A stretch of DNA of 64,000 nucleotides from Nocardia rhamnosiphila NBRC 108938 (GCF_000720425.1 NZ_JOAJ01000005.1:620001-684000), one strand, 5' to 3'; shown: positions 17,472-26,790, counted from the first letter of the stretch. Notes: generated from the sequence alone by a model not told the origin. Translations and numbers: made by a program.

Positions 17472-18091
17472 CGATCCACCTCGGCCGGATGAGCGAACAT
17501 GCTCTGGCCGAGATCGGCTGCGGAGAGCACCACGGTGCCGTAGAGGTCGGCGATCGTGGCGAGGGCGCTGTGGTGGAGTTGGGTCGCGGAGACCTCGGCC
17601 GCGGGGGTCCGCAGGGAGCGGGTGGCGCACGCGTCGGCTACAACGGTGGCTTCGTTTCCGCGCAGGAAGGCGCCCTCGGCGGTGAAGGTGACACACATAT
17701 GGGTCATGAATCCGGCAATGACGACCCGCTTGTTTCCGGCCGCGTCGACATGTGCGGCGAGATCGGTGTCCACGAAGGAGTTCGGCGCGGTTTTGATCAC
17801 GACCGGTTCGCCGTCGACGGGTGCGACCGCCGGATGGATCCGGCCGACCTCGGCGTCGATGTCGTAGGCGGAGCCGGCGCCGCCGTTGTGGACGATATGG
17901 ATGACCGGCGCACCGGCTGCCCGGGCCTGCGCCAGCAGGTCGGCAGCCGCCGCGAGCGCGGGCTCCCAGCCGTCGAGTTCCATTACCCCGCGGGTGTAGG
18001 TGTTCTGGTAGTCGACGAGAAGCAGGGTGGCCTCGGCCAGTGTGGCCGGGGTCCGGTCGAGACCGTTGAGCTCACGCAACGTGGTGGCCAT
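17468..18091 (-). CDS. Isochorismatase-family cysteine hydrolase
   Basis: A 207-residue hydrolase with the complete catalytic triad: Asp27 in LLLVDYQN, Lys100 in PVVIK and Cys133 in THMCVTF. This family cleaves C-N bonds (nicotinamidase-like, N-carbamoyl hydrolases) or, less often, isochorismate; the substrate is open. There is no export signal. It is divergent from a GlxA-type AraC regulator over a palindromic intergenic region, a frequent arrangement in which that regulator controls the hydrolase. The 3' end overlaps the SWIM gene by four bases. Confidence 0.85.
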   Translation of the reverse strand: MATTLRELNGLDRTPATLAEATLLLVDYQNTYTRGVMELDGWEPALAAAADLLAQARAAGAPVIHIVHNGGAGSAYDIDAEVGRIHPAVAPVDGEPVVIKTAPNSFVDTDLAAHVDAAGNKRVVIAGFMTHMCVTFTAEGAFLRGNEATVVADACATRSLRTPAAEVSATQLHHSALATIADLYGTVVLSAADLGQSMFAHPAEVDR

Positions 18092-18158
18092 CGAGGTGGT
18101 CCTTTCGCGAGGTTCCGCCGGGTTTCCGGCGCGTCTTCCACGCTAGGAACTCGCGGTT

Positions 18159-18195
18159 ATGTCGGCAATGTCAGGTAACCTGCAAAAACCGACAT
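18159..18195. promoter_or_regulatory. Nested inverted repeats between hydrolase and GlxA-type regulator
   Basis: ATGTCGG (18159-18165) pairs with CCGACAT (18189-18195), and CAGGTAACCTG (18172-18182) is a perfect 11-base palindrome between them. They lie in the 134-base gap of the divergent pair and are the best candidate operator there. Confidence 0.5.
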
Positions 18196-18225
18196 GCGCG
18201 GTGTCTGGATCCGGAGGGCGAAATA

Positions 18226-19218
18226 GTGATCGAACGGTTCATCGTCGTCGTCTTGTTCGACGGTGTCGATCTGCTCGACGTGACCGGGCCGCCGGAAGTG
18301 TTCTCCCTGCTGCAACGCGAGATGGGCGAACCCACCGGCTATCGCGTCGTGCTCGCTGCCGAGACGGCGGCGCCGGTGACGACGTCCGCCGGGGTCCGGG
18401 TGCTCCCGGATGTCACCTTCGACGAAGTCTCCGGCCGGAGTATCGACACCCTGATCGTGCCGGGCGCGGTCGAGGTCGACGCGCGCCGGCAGGTACGCGC
18501 GGTGGCCGATCCGGTGGTGGTCGACTGGGTTCGCCGGACGGCCGGCCGCGTCCGGCGGGTGGCATCGGTCTGTGTCGGCGCGCATATCCTCGCCCATGCC
18601 GGTCTGCTGGCGGGTAAACGCGCGACCACGCACTGGTCGACCGCCGCCCAGCTCGCCGCCGAACATCCAGGGGTCATGGTGGACGCCGACCCGATCTTCA
18701 TCCGCGACGGTGACGTGTGGACCGGTGCCGGGCTCACCGCCTGCCTGGATCTGACCCTCGCGCTGGTAGCGGAGGATTTCGGCCGGGAGCCGGCGATGCG
18801 GGTGGCCCGGCAATTGGTGATGTACCTGCAGCGTCCCAGCGGTCAGAGCCAGTTCAGCGTATCCCTCGATCCGGTGTCGAGCACGCGACGCATCGACGAT
18901 CTGCGACATCACATCGCGCAGAACATCTCCCGGCCGCTCACTGTCGCGTCCCTGGCCGCCCACGCGCATATCGGTGACCGTCAGCTCACCCGGATCTTCA
19001 AGGCCGAATTGGGTATGACGCCGGCGGCCTACATCGAAGCCGCCCGAGTGGAAGTCGCCCGCCATCGTCTGGAGACCACCGACGACACACTCGACCGCGT
19101 GGCCGGTGAATGTGGTTTCGGGACAACCGATACGCTCGCCCGCGCCTTCCGTCGCTCTCTCGGTATCACCCCGGCCGCCTACCGGGACCGCTTCCGAGTA
19201 CGCACCGAGGTTCCGTAA
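18226..19218 (+). CDS. GlxA-type transcriptional regulator (DJ-1/PfpI plus AraC domains)
   Basis: A 330-residue regulator. Residues ~1-170 form a DJ-1/PfpI-like amidotransferase fold with the nucleophile-elbow-like VCVGAHILAHAGLL and THWSTA. Residues ~225-320 carry the AraC double helix-turn-helix (LTVASLAAHAHIGDRQLTRI, VAGECGFGTTDTLARAFRR). GlxA-type proteins use the first domain for ligand sensing, not proteolysis. The GTG start has GGAG-like sequence upstream. It is divergent from the isochorismatase-like gene, its likely target. Confidence 0.85.
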   Translation: MIERFIVVVLFDGVDLLDVTGPPEVFSLLQREMGEPTGYRVVLAAETAAPVTTSAGVRVLPDVTFDEVSGRSIDTLIVPGAVEVDARRQVRAVADPVVVDWVRRTAGRVRRVASVCVGAHILAHAGLLAGKRATTHWSTAAQLAAEHPGVMVDADPIFIRDGDVWTGAGLTACLDLTLALVAEDFGREPAMRVARQLVMYLQRPSGQSQFSVSLDPVSSTRRIDDLRHHIAQNISRPLTVASLAAHAHIGDRQLTRIFKAELGMTPAAYIEAARVEVARHRLETTDDTLDRVAGECGFGTTDTLARAFRRSLGITPAAYRDRFRVRTEVP

Positions 19219-19298
19219 GCGGCTGTCCGCGGCCGATATCCGGGTACGGGCTCGCGCGGATCGCCGGCGTACGGACGCCGCCCGCGCCCGGCCCGGGG

Positions 19299-20357
19299 TC
19301 ATTCCAACCGGTACACCCGCTGGGCATTGGCGCGGAATACCTTCTCCAGGAACTCCGTGCCGCCGAGATGGTCGGCCAGCACCGTCGCCACCGCCTCGGC
19401 GCTGCCGGTGATCGAGGTGATCGGCCGGTCGACCGGGAAATTCGATCCCCAGACGAGTCGTTCGGCGCCGAAGACGTCGGCCGCGTGCCGCAGCAGCGGG
19501 CCGATCCGGTCGGTGAGGCGGGCCACCGGCGTCGGATGGCCGGGTCTGGGTACCGGGTGGCCCAGGATCGGCATCATCAACCCGCTGACCTTGGCCACCA
19601 CATTCGGAAACTCGGCCAGCGCGGTGATATCGGCGCGCCAGCGTTCGAATATCGCGGCGCGTTGCCGGGCGTCGTTCCCGGTGTACTTGCCGATCGGCCC
19701 GAAGATCCCCGCCGGCGTACCCAGGTGGTTCAACACGATCTTCGCCTCGGGGTAGCGCCGGGCCAGCGCGATCAGTTCCGGCAGCTGGTTCGAGTACACC
19801 CAGGCCTCGAAGATCAGCTCGCGGTCGACCAGTGCGGCGAAGCCGTCCAGGAACGCGTTGCTGTGCAGGGCGCCCGGGTCGGTGGTGAAACTGCGGATGC
19901 CGGTGTCCGGATGGTGGGCGACCATACTGCGCACGCCGCGTACCAGGGGTGAGGCGGATAGATGCGCGTCGAGCAGTTCGGCGAACCCCGGGGCGCCGGG
20001 GAAGCCGCTCGCGCTCACGGCGGCGAGCGCGGGGGTGTCCACCCCGAACGGCAGGGCGGTGACCCAGCGGGTCTCCTCGACCTTGGGGCCGGTCCACTCG
20101 ACCTCGATGTGCACCACCGATTCGACCGGCAGGTCGCCGGCGTCGGTCCGGTAGTCGGCGGGCAGGTACGGCGCCAGATAGGCCGAGGGTTCGCCGATGA
20201 ACTCCCGGTCCTTACGCGGCGCGAGACGTACCGCGAGCGGGAGCGGGACCGGGACGGCACGCAACAGTTTCGCTGTGCGGCTGAACTCGCGCGCGGTGGT
20301 GAACGGGTCCCACTGGTGGATGTGGGCGTCGATGATCCGGATCTCGCCGATGTCCAT
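19299..20357 (-). CDS. Amidohydrolase-family metal-dependent hydrolase
   Basis: A 352-residue amidohydrolase-2 type TIM barrel. It begins DAHIHQW (HxH metal site near residues 11-13), has HHPD near 147, KIVLNHLGTP around 210-220 and the terminal WGSNFPVD (Asp metal/catalytic residue), all standard for this superfamily of lactonases, decarboxylases and hydrolases such as the 2-pyrone-4,6-dicarboxylate group. The actual substrate is not evident. It stands alone, convergent with the GlxA regulator. Confidence 0.8.
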   Translation of the reverse strand: MDIGEIRIIDAHIHQWDPFTTAREFSRTAKLLRAVPVPLPLAVRLAPRKDREFIGEPSAYLAPYLPADYRTDAGDLPVESVVHIEVEWTGPKVEETRWVTALPFGVDTPALAAVSASGFPGAPGFAELLDAHLSASPLVRGVRSMVAHHPDTGIRSFTTDPGALHSNAFLDGFAALVDRELIFEAWVYSNQLPELIALARRYPEAKIVLNHLGTPAGIFGPIGKYTGNDARQRAAIFERWRADITALAEFPNVVAKVSGLMMPILGHPVPRPGHPTPVARLTDRIGPLLRHAADVFGAERLVWGSNFPVDRPITSITGSAEAVATVLADHLGGTEFLEKVFRANAQRVYRLE

Positions 20358-20481
20358 TGCGCTCCGGCACCTCCTGCGATCGTCTGTGGTCTGGTCGCCG
20401 AGGGTAGCGCGTGACCAGGGCCCGGGGGAGCCGTTCGGCTCGCGTCGGACGAGTCGGCGGATCCGGCGTCATACTGGGTCT

Positions 20482-21615
20482 GTGGCCGAACAGGATTCGG
20501 CGCCGCGGGCGCCGGTGTCGGGAGCCGATACGGTTCCCGACCGCGTCGTGACGGAGAAATCCGCTCCGGCCGCCGCGCCCCGCCCGGTCGGCGGCCCGGC
20601 GGCGGAGCCGCAGAGTGCCGGTGCGGCGGCGCCGGAACCGGGTCGTGCGCCCGCCGCGCTGCGCGATCTGGTCGAGCAGGGTGTGCTCGACGAAACCCAG
20701 CTGACCGCGGTGGTCACCGCGCTATGGCACGAACGGCCGCGGCCCACGCCGGCCCGGCTGCTGGCCGAGATCGCGGCCTACGCCGGGGCGGGTCTGTTGC
20801 TGAGCGGACTGGTGCTGATCCTGGTGGAGTCCTGGGACGATATGGCCAAACTGGGCCGTTTCGTCCTGTTCGCGCTGGTCGCTCTCGGCTTGATCGTGGC
20901 CGGTGTGGCGACGGCGGGCGGTCGCTCGGTGTTGTTGCGCGCGGCGTGGCGGTCGATACCCGATACCGGGCACACCGCGCGGACCCGGCTGGCGGTGGTC
21001 CTGTTCGTACTCGCGTCGGCGAGTGTGGCCGCGGCCGCGGGGTCGGCTTTCGACAACGGGGATGTCGGCAGCGACACCACCTGGGTCTATGCCGCGGGGG
21101 CGGGTCTGCTGGCGGCGGCCGCCGGGTATGCCGCGTTGCCGTCGCTGCTCGGCCTGCTGGTGTGCACCGCGTTCAGCGTGGCGCTGGTGGTGGGCGTACT
21201 GGACGAGGTCTTCGACCTCGACGACAGCTGGATCGGCGGCGGGGTGCTGGTGCTGGGTATCGGCTGGCTCGGTCTCACCCGCGCCCGGGTGGTGCTCGAG
21301 GTGTGGGCCGGATATCTGGCGGGCGTGGTCCTGGCGGTGGCGGGGGCGCAGACCGTCGACGCGTTCGACGGGAGGTGGCCGGCCTACGCGCTCACCGCCG
21401 TGGTCGCAGTGGTGTGCTTCGGGGTCTACGCCACCGATCGGTCCTGGGTGCTGGTTCTCGGTGGCGCCGCGGCGCTGACAATGGCGGCGGTGGAGGCGGT
21501 CGCGGAGTGGACCGGTGAGTCGGCCGGTGCGTCCGGGGCGATCCTGGTGATCGGCGCGGTGGTCCTGGGGATCGGCAGCTATCTGCTGGCCCGGTCCACG
21601 AAAACCACCGGTTAG
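20482..21615 (+). CDS. Polytopic membrane protein (DUF2157-like)
   Basis: A 377-residue protein. The first ~60 residues are Ala/Pro-rich and disordered. Residues ~60-85 (LRDLVEQGVLDETQLTAVVTA) resemble the soluble N-terminal module of DUF2157 proteins. From ~95 on there are about nine to ten hydrophobic segments (for example GAGLLLSGLVLILVES, LFALVALGLIVAGVA), ending at the cytoplasmic LARSTKTTG. The function is unknown. GTG 20482 lies 6 bases after CATACT, suggesting leaderless expression; the frame upstream to 20197 overlaps the amidohydrolase gene and is rejected. Confidence 0.75.
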   Translation: MAEQDSAPRAPVSGADTVPDRVVTEKSAPAAAPRPVGGPAAEPQSAGAAAPEPGRAPAALRDLVEQGVLDETQLTAVVTALWHERPRPTPARLLAEIAAYAGAGLLLSGLVLILVESWDDMAKLGRFVLFALVALGLIVAGVATAGGRSVLLRAAWRSIPDTGHTARTRLAVVLFVLASASVAAAAGSAFDNGDVGSDTTWVYAAGAGLLAAAAGYAALPSLLGLLVCTAFSVALVVGVLDEVFDLDDSWIGGGVLVLGIGWLGLTRARVVLEVWAGYLAGVVLAVAGAQTVDAFDGRWPAYALTAVVAVVCFGVYATDRSWVLVLGGAAALTMAAVEAVAEWTGESAGASGAILVIGAVVLGIGSYLLARSTKTTG

Positions 21616-21691
21616 CTGGGTAGATTCCGAGTCACGCGGACGTGGTCGGCGTGTTTGCGGGCAAGTCTGGTTTCGGCCGAAGTCCGGGTGT

Positions 21692-21736
21692 ATCGTTTTG
21701 CTTGGACGTCCAACTATTGGAAGCCCGCAAAACGAT
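21692..21736. promoter_or_regulatory. Nested palindromes upstream of the valine-degradation operon
   Basis: ATCGTTTTGC (21692-21701) and GCAAAACGAT (21727-21736) are perfect inverted repeats, and TTGGACGTCCAA (21702-21713) is a perfect 12-base palindrome directly abutting the left arm. They lie 60-107 bases before the mmsA start. This looks like an operator, or two overlapping ones, for an unlinked regulator. Confidence 0.6.
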
Positions 21737-21798
21737 CTTCGTGTGACGGACGGCCGCAGCGCCGCGCCCGCCACCCCCGACACGAGGCAGGGAATCGC

Positions 21799-23298
21799 AT
21801 GGTTCGAGAACTCACACATTTCATCGGCGGGCAGCACGTCCCCGGCACCTCCGGCCGGTTCGGCGATGTCTACGACCCGAATATCGGCGAGGTGCAGGCC
21901 CGGGTGCCGCTGGCGAGCCGGGCCGAAGTCGAGGCCGTTATCGCGAACGCCGAAGCCGCGCAGCCGGCCTGGGCCGCGACCAACCCGCAGCGCCGGGCCC
22001 GGGTGCTGATGAAGTTCTTGACCCTGGTCAACGATGAGATCGACTCGCTGGCCGCGCTGCTGTCCAGTGAGCACGGCAAGACCATCCCCGACGCCAAGGG
22101 CGATATCCAGCGCGGCCTCGAGGTCATCGAGTTCGCGGTCGGTATCCCGCACCTGCTCAAGGGCGAGTACACCGAGAGCGCGGGCACCGGGATCGATGTC
22201 TACTCGATGCGCCAGCCGCTGGGTGTGGTCGCCGGCATCACCCCGTTCAACTTCCCGGCCATGATTCCGCTGTGGAAGGCCGGTCCCGCGCTGGCCACCG
22301 GTAACGCTTTCGTGCTCAAGCCCTCCGAACGCGACCCGTCGGTGCCGCTGCGGCTGGCCGAACTGTTCCTCGAAGCCGGTCTGCCCGAGGGCGTGTTCAA
22401 CGTGGTCAACGGCGACAAGGAGGCCGTGGACACGATCCTGCACGATCCCCGGATCAAGGCGGTCGGCTTCGTCGGCTCCACCCCGATCGCGCAGTACATC
22501 TACGAGACCGCCACCGCGAACGGTAAACGCGCCCAGTGCTTCGGCGGCGCCAAGAACCACGCCATCGTCATGCCCGACGCCGATCTCGACGATGTCGCCG
22601 ATCAGCTTATCGGCGCGGGCTACGGTTCGGCCGGTGAACGCTGCATGGCGATCTCGGTGGCCGTGCCGGTGGGCGAGGAGACCGCGGACCGGCTGGTCGA
22701 GAAGCTCACCGAACGGGTGCACAAGCTCAATGTCGGCAAATCCGATGATCCGGGCGCGGACTTCGGGCCGCTGGTCGGCCTCGACGGTGTGGACCGGGTG
22801 AAGAAGTACATCCAGCGGGGCATCGACGAGGGCGCCGAACTGGTGGTGGACGGCCGCGGCCTCACCGTCGACGGTGCCGAGAACGGGTACTTCGTCGGCG
22901 CGACCCTGTTCGACCGGGTCGGCAAGGAGATGTCCATCTACAAGGAGGAGATCTTCGGCCCGGTGCTGACCGTCGTGCGCGCCGCGGACTACGAGGAAGG
23001 CCTGCGGCTGGCCAACGACCACGAATACGGCAACGGCGTAGCCATCTTCACCCGCGACGGTGACACCGCCCGCGATTTCGCGGCCCGCGTACAGGTCGGC
23101 ATGGTCGGTATCAATGTCCCGATCCCGGTGCCGATCGCGTACTACACCTTCGGCGGCTGGAAGCGGTCCGGGTTCGGTGACCTGAACCAGCACGGCCCGG
23201 ATTCGATCCGCTTCTACACCAAGACCAAGACGGTGACCCAGCGCTGGCCGGCGGGATTGAAGGAGAGCAACAGCTTCGTCATCCCGACGATGGAATGA
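21799..23298 (+). CDS. mmsA: Methylmalonate-semialdehyde dehydrogenase (CoA-acylating)
   Basis: A 499-residue aldehyde dehydrogenase of the MmsA class, converting methylmalonate semialdehyde to propionyl-CoA with NAD and CoA in valine catabolism. The catalytic Cys282 is in YGSAGERCMAIS, whose GERCMA context is specific to MmsA-type CoA-acylating enzymes, and FGGAKNHAIVMPDAD is also characteristic. The length is normal. ATG 21799 follows a purine-rich stretch (GAGGCAGGGAA). It overlaps the next gene by ATGA and leads a four-gene operon. Confidence 0.93.
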   Translation: MVRELTHFIGGQHVPGTSGRFGDVYDPNIGEVQARVPLASRAEVEAVIANAEAAQPAWAATNPQRRARVLMKFLTLVNDEIDSLAALLSSEHGKTIPDAKGDIQRGLEVIEFAVGIPHLLKGEYTESAGTGIDVYSMRQPLGVVAGITPFNFPAMIPLWKAGPALATGNAFVLKPSERDPSVPLRLAELFLEAGLPEGVFNVVNGDKEAVDTILHDPRIKAVGFVGSTPIAQYIYETATANGKRAQCFGGAKNHAIVMPDADLDDVADQLIGAGYGSAGERCMAISVAVPVGEETADRLVEKLTERVHKLNVGKSDDPGADFGPLVGLDGVDRVKKYIQRGIDEGAELVVDGRGLTVDGAENGYFVGATLFDRVGKEMSIYKEEIFGPVLTVVRAADYEEGLRLANDHEYGNGVAIFTRDGDTARDFAARVQVGMVGINVPIPVPIAYYTFGGWKRSGFGDLNQHGPDSIRFYTKTKTVTQRWPAGLKESNSFVIPTME

Positions 23299-24455
23299 CG
23301 GCCGTGTTCACGCTCGACGAAGACGAGCGGGCCATCCGCGATACCGCCCGGGAATTCGCCGACGAATACCTGGCGCCGCACGCCGTGGAATGGGACCAGA
23401 ACAAACACTTCCCGGTGGATGTGCTGCGGAAATCGGGTGCGGTCGGGCTCGGCGGCATCTACGTGGGTGAGGAGTTCGGTGGATCCGGGCTGCGCCGGCT
23501 GGACGCGGTGCGGATCTTCGAACAGCTCGCCACCGGATGCCCCACCGTGGCGGCCTATATCTCGATCCACAATATGGCGGCCTGGATGATCGACGCCTAC
23601 GGCGACGACGACCAGCGCCGGCAGTGGCTGCCCGGGTTGACGGCGATGGACCAGCTGGCCAGTTACGCGCTCACCGAACCCGGTGTGGGTTCCGATGCCG
23701 CCGCCATCACCACCCGCGCGGTGCGTGACGGTGACGACTACCTGGTCAACGGCTCCAAGCAGTTCATCTCGGGCGCGGGTAGCAACGACCTGTACGTGAT
23801 GATGGTCCGCACCCAGGACACCGGGGCACGGGGTATCTCGACGCTGGTCATCCCCGCCGACACGCCTGGTCTCGAGGTAGGGCCCAACGAGAAGAAGATG
23901 GGCTGGAACGCCCAGCCCACCCGGCAGGTGATCCTCACCGACGCGCGGGTGCCGGTGGCCAACCGGCTCGGCGCCGAGGGCGACGGGTTCCGGATCGCCA
24001 TGAACGGGCTCAACGGCGGGCGGCTCAATATCGCCGCGTGCTCGGTGGGCGGGGCGCAGGCCGCGCTCGAGAAAACCGTGCCCTACCTGGCCCAGCGCAA
24101 TGCGTTCGGCGCTCCGCTGCTGAACAACCAGGCATTGCAATTCGAGCTGGCCGATATGCGGACCGAACTCGAAGCCGCCCGGACCCTGCTGTGGCGGGCC
24201 GCGGCGGCGCTGGACGCGGATGCCCCGGACAAGGTCGAACTCTGCGCCATGGCCAAACGGTTCGCCACCGACGCCGGTTTCGAGGTCGCCAACGCCGCGC
24301 TGCAACTGCACGGCGGATACGGTTACCTGGCCGAATACGGCCTGGAGAAGATCGTCCGCGACCTGCGGGTGCACCAGATCCTGGAGGGCACCAACGAGAT
24401 CATGCGGATGGTCGTCGCCCGGTCGATGACAGCGTCCGTGGCGGGTGTGTCGTGA
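23295..24455 (+). CDS. Acyl-CoA dehydrogenase, probable isobutyryl-CoA dehydrogenase
   Basis: A 386-residue FAD flavoenzyme. Conserved blocks are YALTEPGVGSDAAA (~120-135), the FAD/substrate loop GSKQFISGAG, and the catalytic-loop HQILEGTNEIMRM near the C-terminus with the active Glu. Its place between mmsA and the 3-hydroxyisobutyryl-CoA hydrolase argues for isobutyryl-CoA as substrate (methacrylyl-CoA product), but short branched-chain specificity is inferred. Start ATG 23295 overlaps the mmsA stop. Confidence 0.88.
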   Translation: MTAVFTLDEDERAIRDTAREFADEYLAPHAVEWDQNKHFPVDVLRKSGAVGLGGIYVGEEFGGSGLRRLDAVRIFEQLATGCPTVAAYISIHNMAAWMIDAYGDDDQRRQWLPGLTAMDQLASYALTEPGVGSDAAAITTRAVRDGDDYLVNGSKQFISGAGSNDLYVMMVRTQDTGARGISTLVIPADTPGLEVGPNEKKMGWNAQPTRQVILTDARVPVANRLGAEGDGFRIAMNGLNGGRLNIAACSVGGAQAALEKTVPYLAQRNAFGAPLLNNQALQFELADMRTELEAARTLLWRAAAALDADAPDKVELCAMAKRFATDAGFEVANAALQLHGGYGYLAEYGLEKIVRDLRVHQILEGTNEIMRMVVARSMTASVAGVS

Positions 24456-24492
24456 TCGGCGGACGCCCGGCGGCGAGCGCGAAAGGAAATGA

Positions 24493-25581
24493 ATGAGCGA
24501 CGAACCCGAAGTCCTGGTCGAACAGCGCGGCGGCCTGGGCCTGATCACCCTGAACCGGCCCAAGGCCATCAACGCCCTCAACCACGCGATGACGCTCACC
24601 ATCACCGAGCGGTTGCGCGCCTGGGCCACTGACGATTCGGTGCGGACGGTGGCCATCACCGGCGCCGGTGAGCGGGGCCTGTGCGCGGGCGGCGATATCG
24701 TCGCCATTCACCACGACGCCAAGGAACAGCAGGCGGCGGGGCATGTGGGCGCGGCGGCGGATTCGGCGACCGGGAAGTTCTGGCGCGACGAGTACATTCT
24801 CAACGCGCTCATCGGCCGCTATCCGAAGCCGTATGTCGCGGTGATGGACGGGATCGTGATGGGCGGCGGGGTCGGCCTGTCGGCGCACGGCAGCCATCGC
24901 ATCGTCACCGAACGGTCCAAGGTCGGCATGCCGGAGGTCGGTATCGGATTCATCCCCGATGTCGGCGGCACCTATCTGCTGTCCCGGGCGCCGGGTGAGC
25001 TGGGCACGCATATCGCGCTCACCACCGCGCGGCTCGGGGCCGGCGATGCCGTCGCCACGGGGTTCGCGGACTACTACGTTCCGGCCGACCGGATCCCGGC
25101 GCTGCTGACCACCCTGGAGACCGAGGCCGCGGATGTCGCCATCGCGAAATTCGCCGCCGAGGCACCGGAATCGAGCCTGATCGCGCAACGCGACTGGATC
25201 GATGCCTGCTACAGCGCCGATACCGTCGCCGAGATCGTGGCCCGCCTACAGGCCCACGAATCGCCGGAGGCGAACAAGGCCGCCGCCGACGTACTGGGCA
25301 AATCACCGGTCGCGCTGCAGGTGACGCTGCGGTCGCTGCGTTCGGCGAAGGGCACCGGCAGCCTGGAAGCGGTGCTGAACGAGGAGTACCGGGTGTCGAT
25401 CGCCTCGCTGGCCTCGCACGACCTGGTCGAGGGCATCCGCGCACAGGTGGTCGACAAGGACCGAAACCCGCGGTGGTCGCCCGCCGCCCTGTCCGATGTG
25501 ACCACCGCGCAGGTCGACGGATATTTCGCCGAGCTCGGTGCGCGGGAACTGGGTTTGACGATTCCGGAGGACAAACAATGA
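24493..25581 (+). CDS. 3-hydroxyisobutyryl-CoA hydrolase (enoyl-CoA hydratase/isomerase superfamily)
   Basis: A 362-residue crotonase-fold protein, about 100 residues longer than simple hydratases, as expected of 3-hydroxyisobutyryl-CoA hydrolases. GERGLCAGGDIVAIH near residues 58-72 and MDGIVMGGGVGLSAHG near 117-132 make up the oxyanion hole; MPEVGIGFIPDVGGTYLLSR follows. It should release free 3-hydroxyisobutyrate, the substrate of the dehydrogenase encoded next. GAAAGGAA precedes the ATG. The stop overlaps mmsB (ATGA). Confidence 0.88.
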   Translation: MSDEPEVLVEQRGGLGLITLNRPKAINALNHAMTLTITERLRAWATDDSVRTVAITGAGERGLCAGGDIVAIHHDAKEQQAAGHVGAAADSATGKFWRDEYILNALIGRYPKPYVAVMDGIVMGGGVGLSAHGSHRIVTERSKVGMPEVGIGFIPDVGGTYLLSRAPGELGTHIALTTARLGAGDAVATGFADYYVPADRIPALLTTLETEAADVAIAKFAAEAPESSLIAQRDWIDACYSADTVAEIVARLQAHESPEANKAAADVLGKSPVALQVTLRSLRSAKGTGSLEAVLNEEYRVSIASLASHDLVEGIRAQVVDKDRNPRWSPAALSDVTTAQVDGYFAELGARELGLTIPEDKQ

Positions 25582-26480
25582 GCAAGACGATCGGCTTCCT
25601 CGGCCTCGGCCATATGGGCGGCCCCATGGCGGCCAACCTGGTCAAGGCCGGGTACGACGTCCACGCGTTCGACCCCTCGCCCGCGGCACAGGAACAGGCC
25701 CGCGCCGACGGGGTCGCGCTGGTGGATTCCGGTGTGGCCGCGGCCACCGGTCGTGACATCGTGATCACCATGCTCACCAACGGCAAGCTGGTGCGCACCG
25801 TGTACGACGAACTGCTGCCGGCCGCGAACCCGGGCACACTGTTCATCGACTGTTCGACCATCGATGTGGCCGACGCCCGGGCCGCGGCCGTTGCCGCGGC
25901 GGCGGCCGGGCACCGGGCCCTGGACGCGCCGGTCTCCGGTGGGGTTTCCGGCGCGGCCGCCGGAACGCTGACCTTCATGGTGGGCGGTGCGGATACCGAT
26001 TTCGCCGAGGCGCTGCCGGTGCTCGAGGTGATGGGCGCCAAGGTGGTGCACACCGGTGCCGCCGGGAACGGGCAGGCCGCCAAGATCTGTAACAACATGA
26101 TCCTCGGCATTTCCATGATCGGCCTGTCGGAAGCGCTGGTGCTGGGTGAGAAACTGGGCCTGAGCCATCAGGCGTTCTTCGATGTCGTCTCCACGGCCTC
26201 GGGGCAGAGTTGGTCGCTCACCACCTACTGCCCGGTTCCGGGCCCGGTGCCGACCAGCCCGGCGAACAACGACTACAAGCCGGGGTTCGCCACCGCGCTG
26301 ATGAACAAGGATCTGGGGCTGGCGGTGGAGGCGTTGCGCGCCAACGGTGTCGAGGGCCGGATCGGGCAACTGGCCGCCGAAATCTATCGTGAGTTCAACG
26401 AGACCTCGGGCGACCGGGATTTCTCGGCCATCATCACCGACGTACGCGAACGCAGCGGCGGAACCGGTCCGGCCGAATAG
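25578..26480 (+). CDS. mmsB: 3-hydroxyisobutyrate dehydrogenase
   Basis: A 300-residue beta-hydroxyacid dehydrogenase. The N-terminal NAD site is IGFLGLGHMGGPMAANLVKAG (GxGxxG at ~8-13), the substrate loop is DAPVSGGVSGA at ~115-125, and the catalytic Lys is in GNGQAAKICNNM at ~165-176. It oxidises 3-hydroxyisobutyrate to methylmalonate semialdehyde, which the operon's MmsA then uses. ATG 25578 overlaps the hydrolase stop. A strong hairpin follows 77 bases later. Confidence 0.92.
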   Translation: MSKTIGFLGLGHMGGPMAANLVKAGYDVHAFDPSPAAQEQARADGVALVDSGVAAATGRDIVITMLTNGKLVRTVYDELLPAANPGTLFIDCSTIDVADARAAAVAAAAAGHRALDAPVSGGVSGAAAGTLTFMVGGADTDFAEALPVLEVMGAKVVHTGAAGNGQAAKICNNMILGISMIGLSEALVLGEKLGLSHQAFFDVVSTASGQSWSLTTYCPVPGPVPTSPANNDYKPGFATALMNKDLGLAVEALRANGVEGRIGQLAAEIYREFNETSGDRDFSAIITDVRERSGGTGPAE

Positions 26481-26790
26481 CCGGTCCGGCGGAGCGCCGC
26501 ATCTCACCGTCCACCGTGAGCCGGTAGCGGAGCCATGGGTCTGTCCCGTGGCGAAACAGGGACCTGTCGTGTGACAAGCACGGCAGGTCCCTGCTCGTCG
26601 AGGCGGCGAATCCGGCCGGCCCGGGCCGGCCGCGCGGCTACAGCCACTGTTTCGGTTCGGCGGCGCGGCAGAACGGGGTCCGGCCGGAGGCCCATTCGCC
26701 GGGATCTCGTATGGAGTTCAAGGCAGCGCTACTGCCAGTTCAGCCGAATACGCTGAGATAGCACTGGTATCGGCCGTCAGGGAGGTAGCG
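26481..26790 (+). other. Gene-free stretch between the valine operon and the ESX-like island
   Basis: It contains the mmsB terminator hairpin (26557-26593) and, towards its end, the Shine-Dalgarno sequence GGGAGG (26780-26785) of a short leader ORF. No other gene or clear promoter consensus was recognised. Confidence 0.5.
26557..26593 (+). terminator. Terminator after mmsB
   Basis: CAGGGACCTGTCGTG (26557-26571) pairs with CACGGCAGGTCCCTG (26579-26593) with one mismatch around a 7-base loop. There is no T-run. It separates the valine operon from the ESX-like island. Confidence 0.75.

Noticed and set aside
20722..23193. Long 823-codon minus-strand open frame
   Set aside because: It is antisense to the membrane protein and mmsA. 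High-GC codon bias keeps antisense frames open, and its His/Gly/Arg-rich translation shows no domain.
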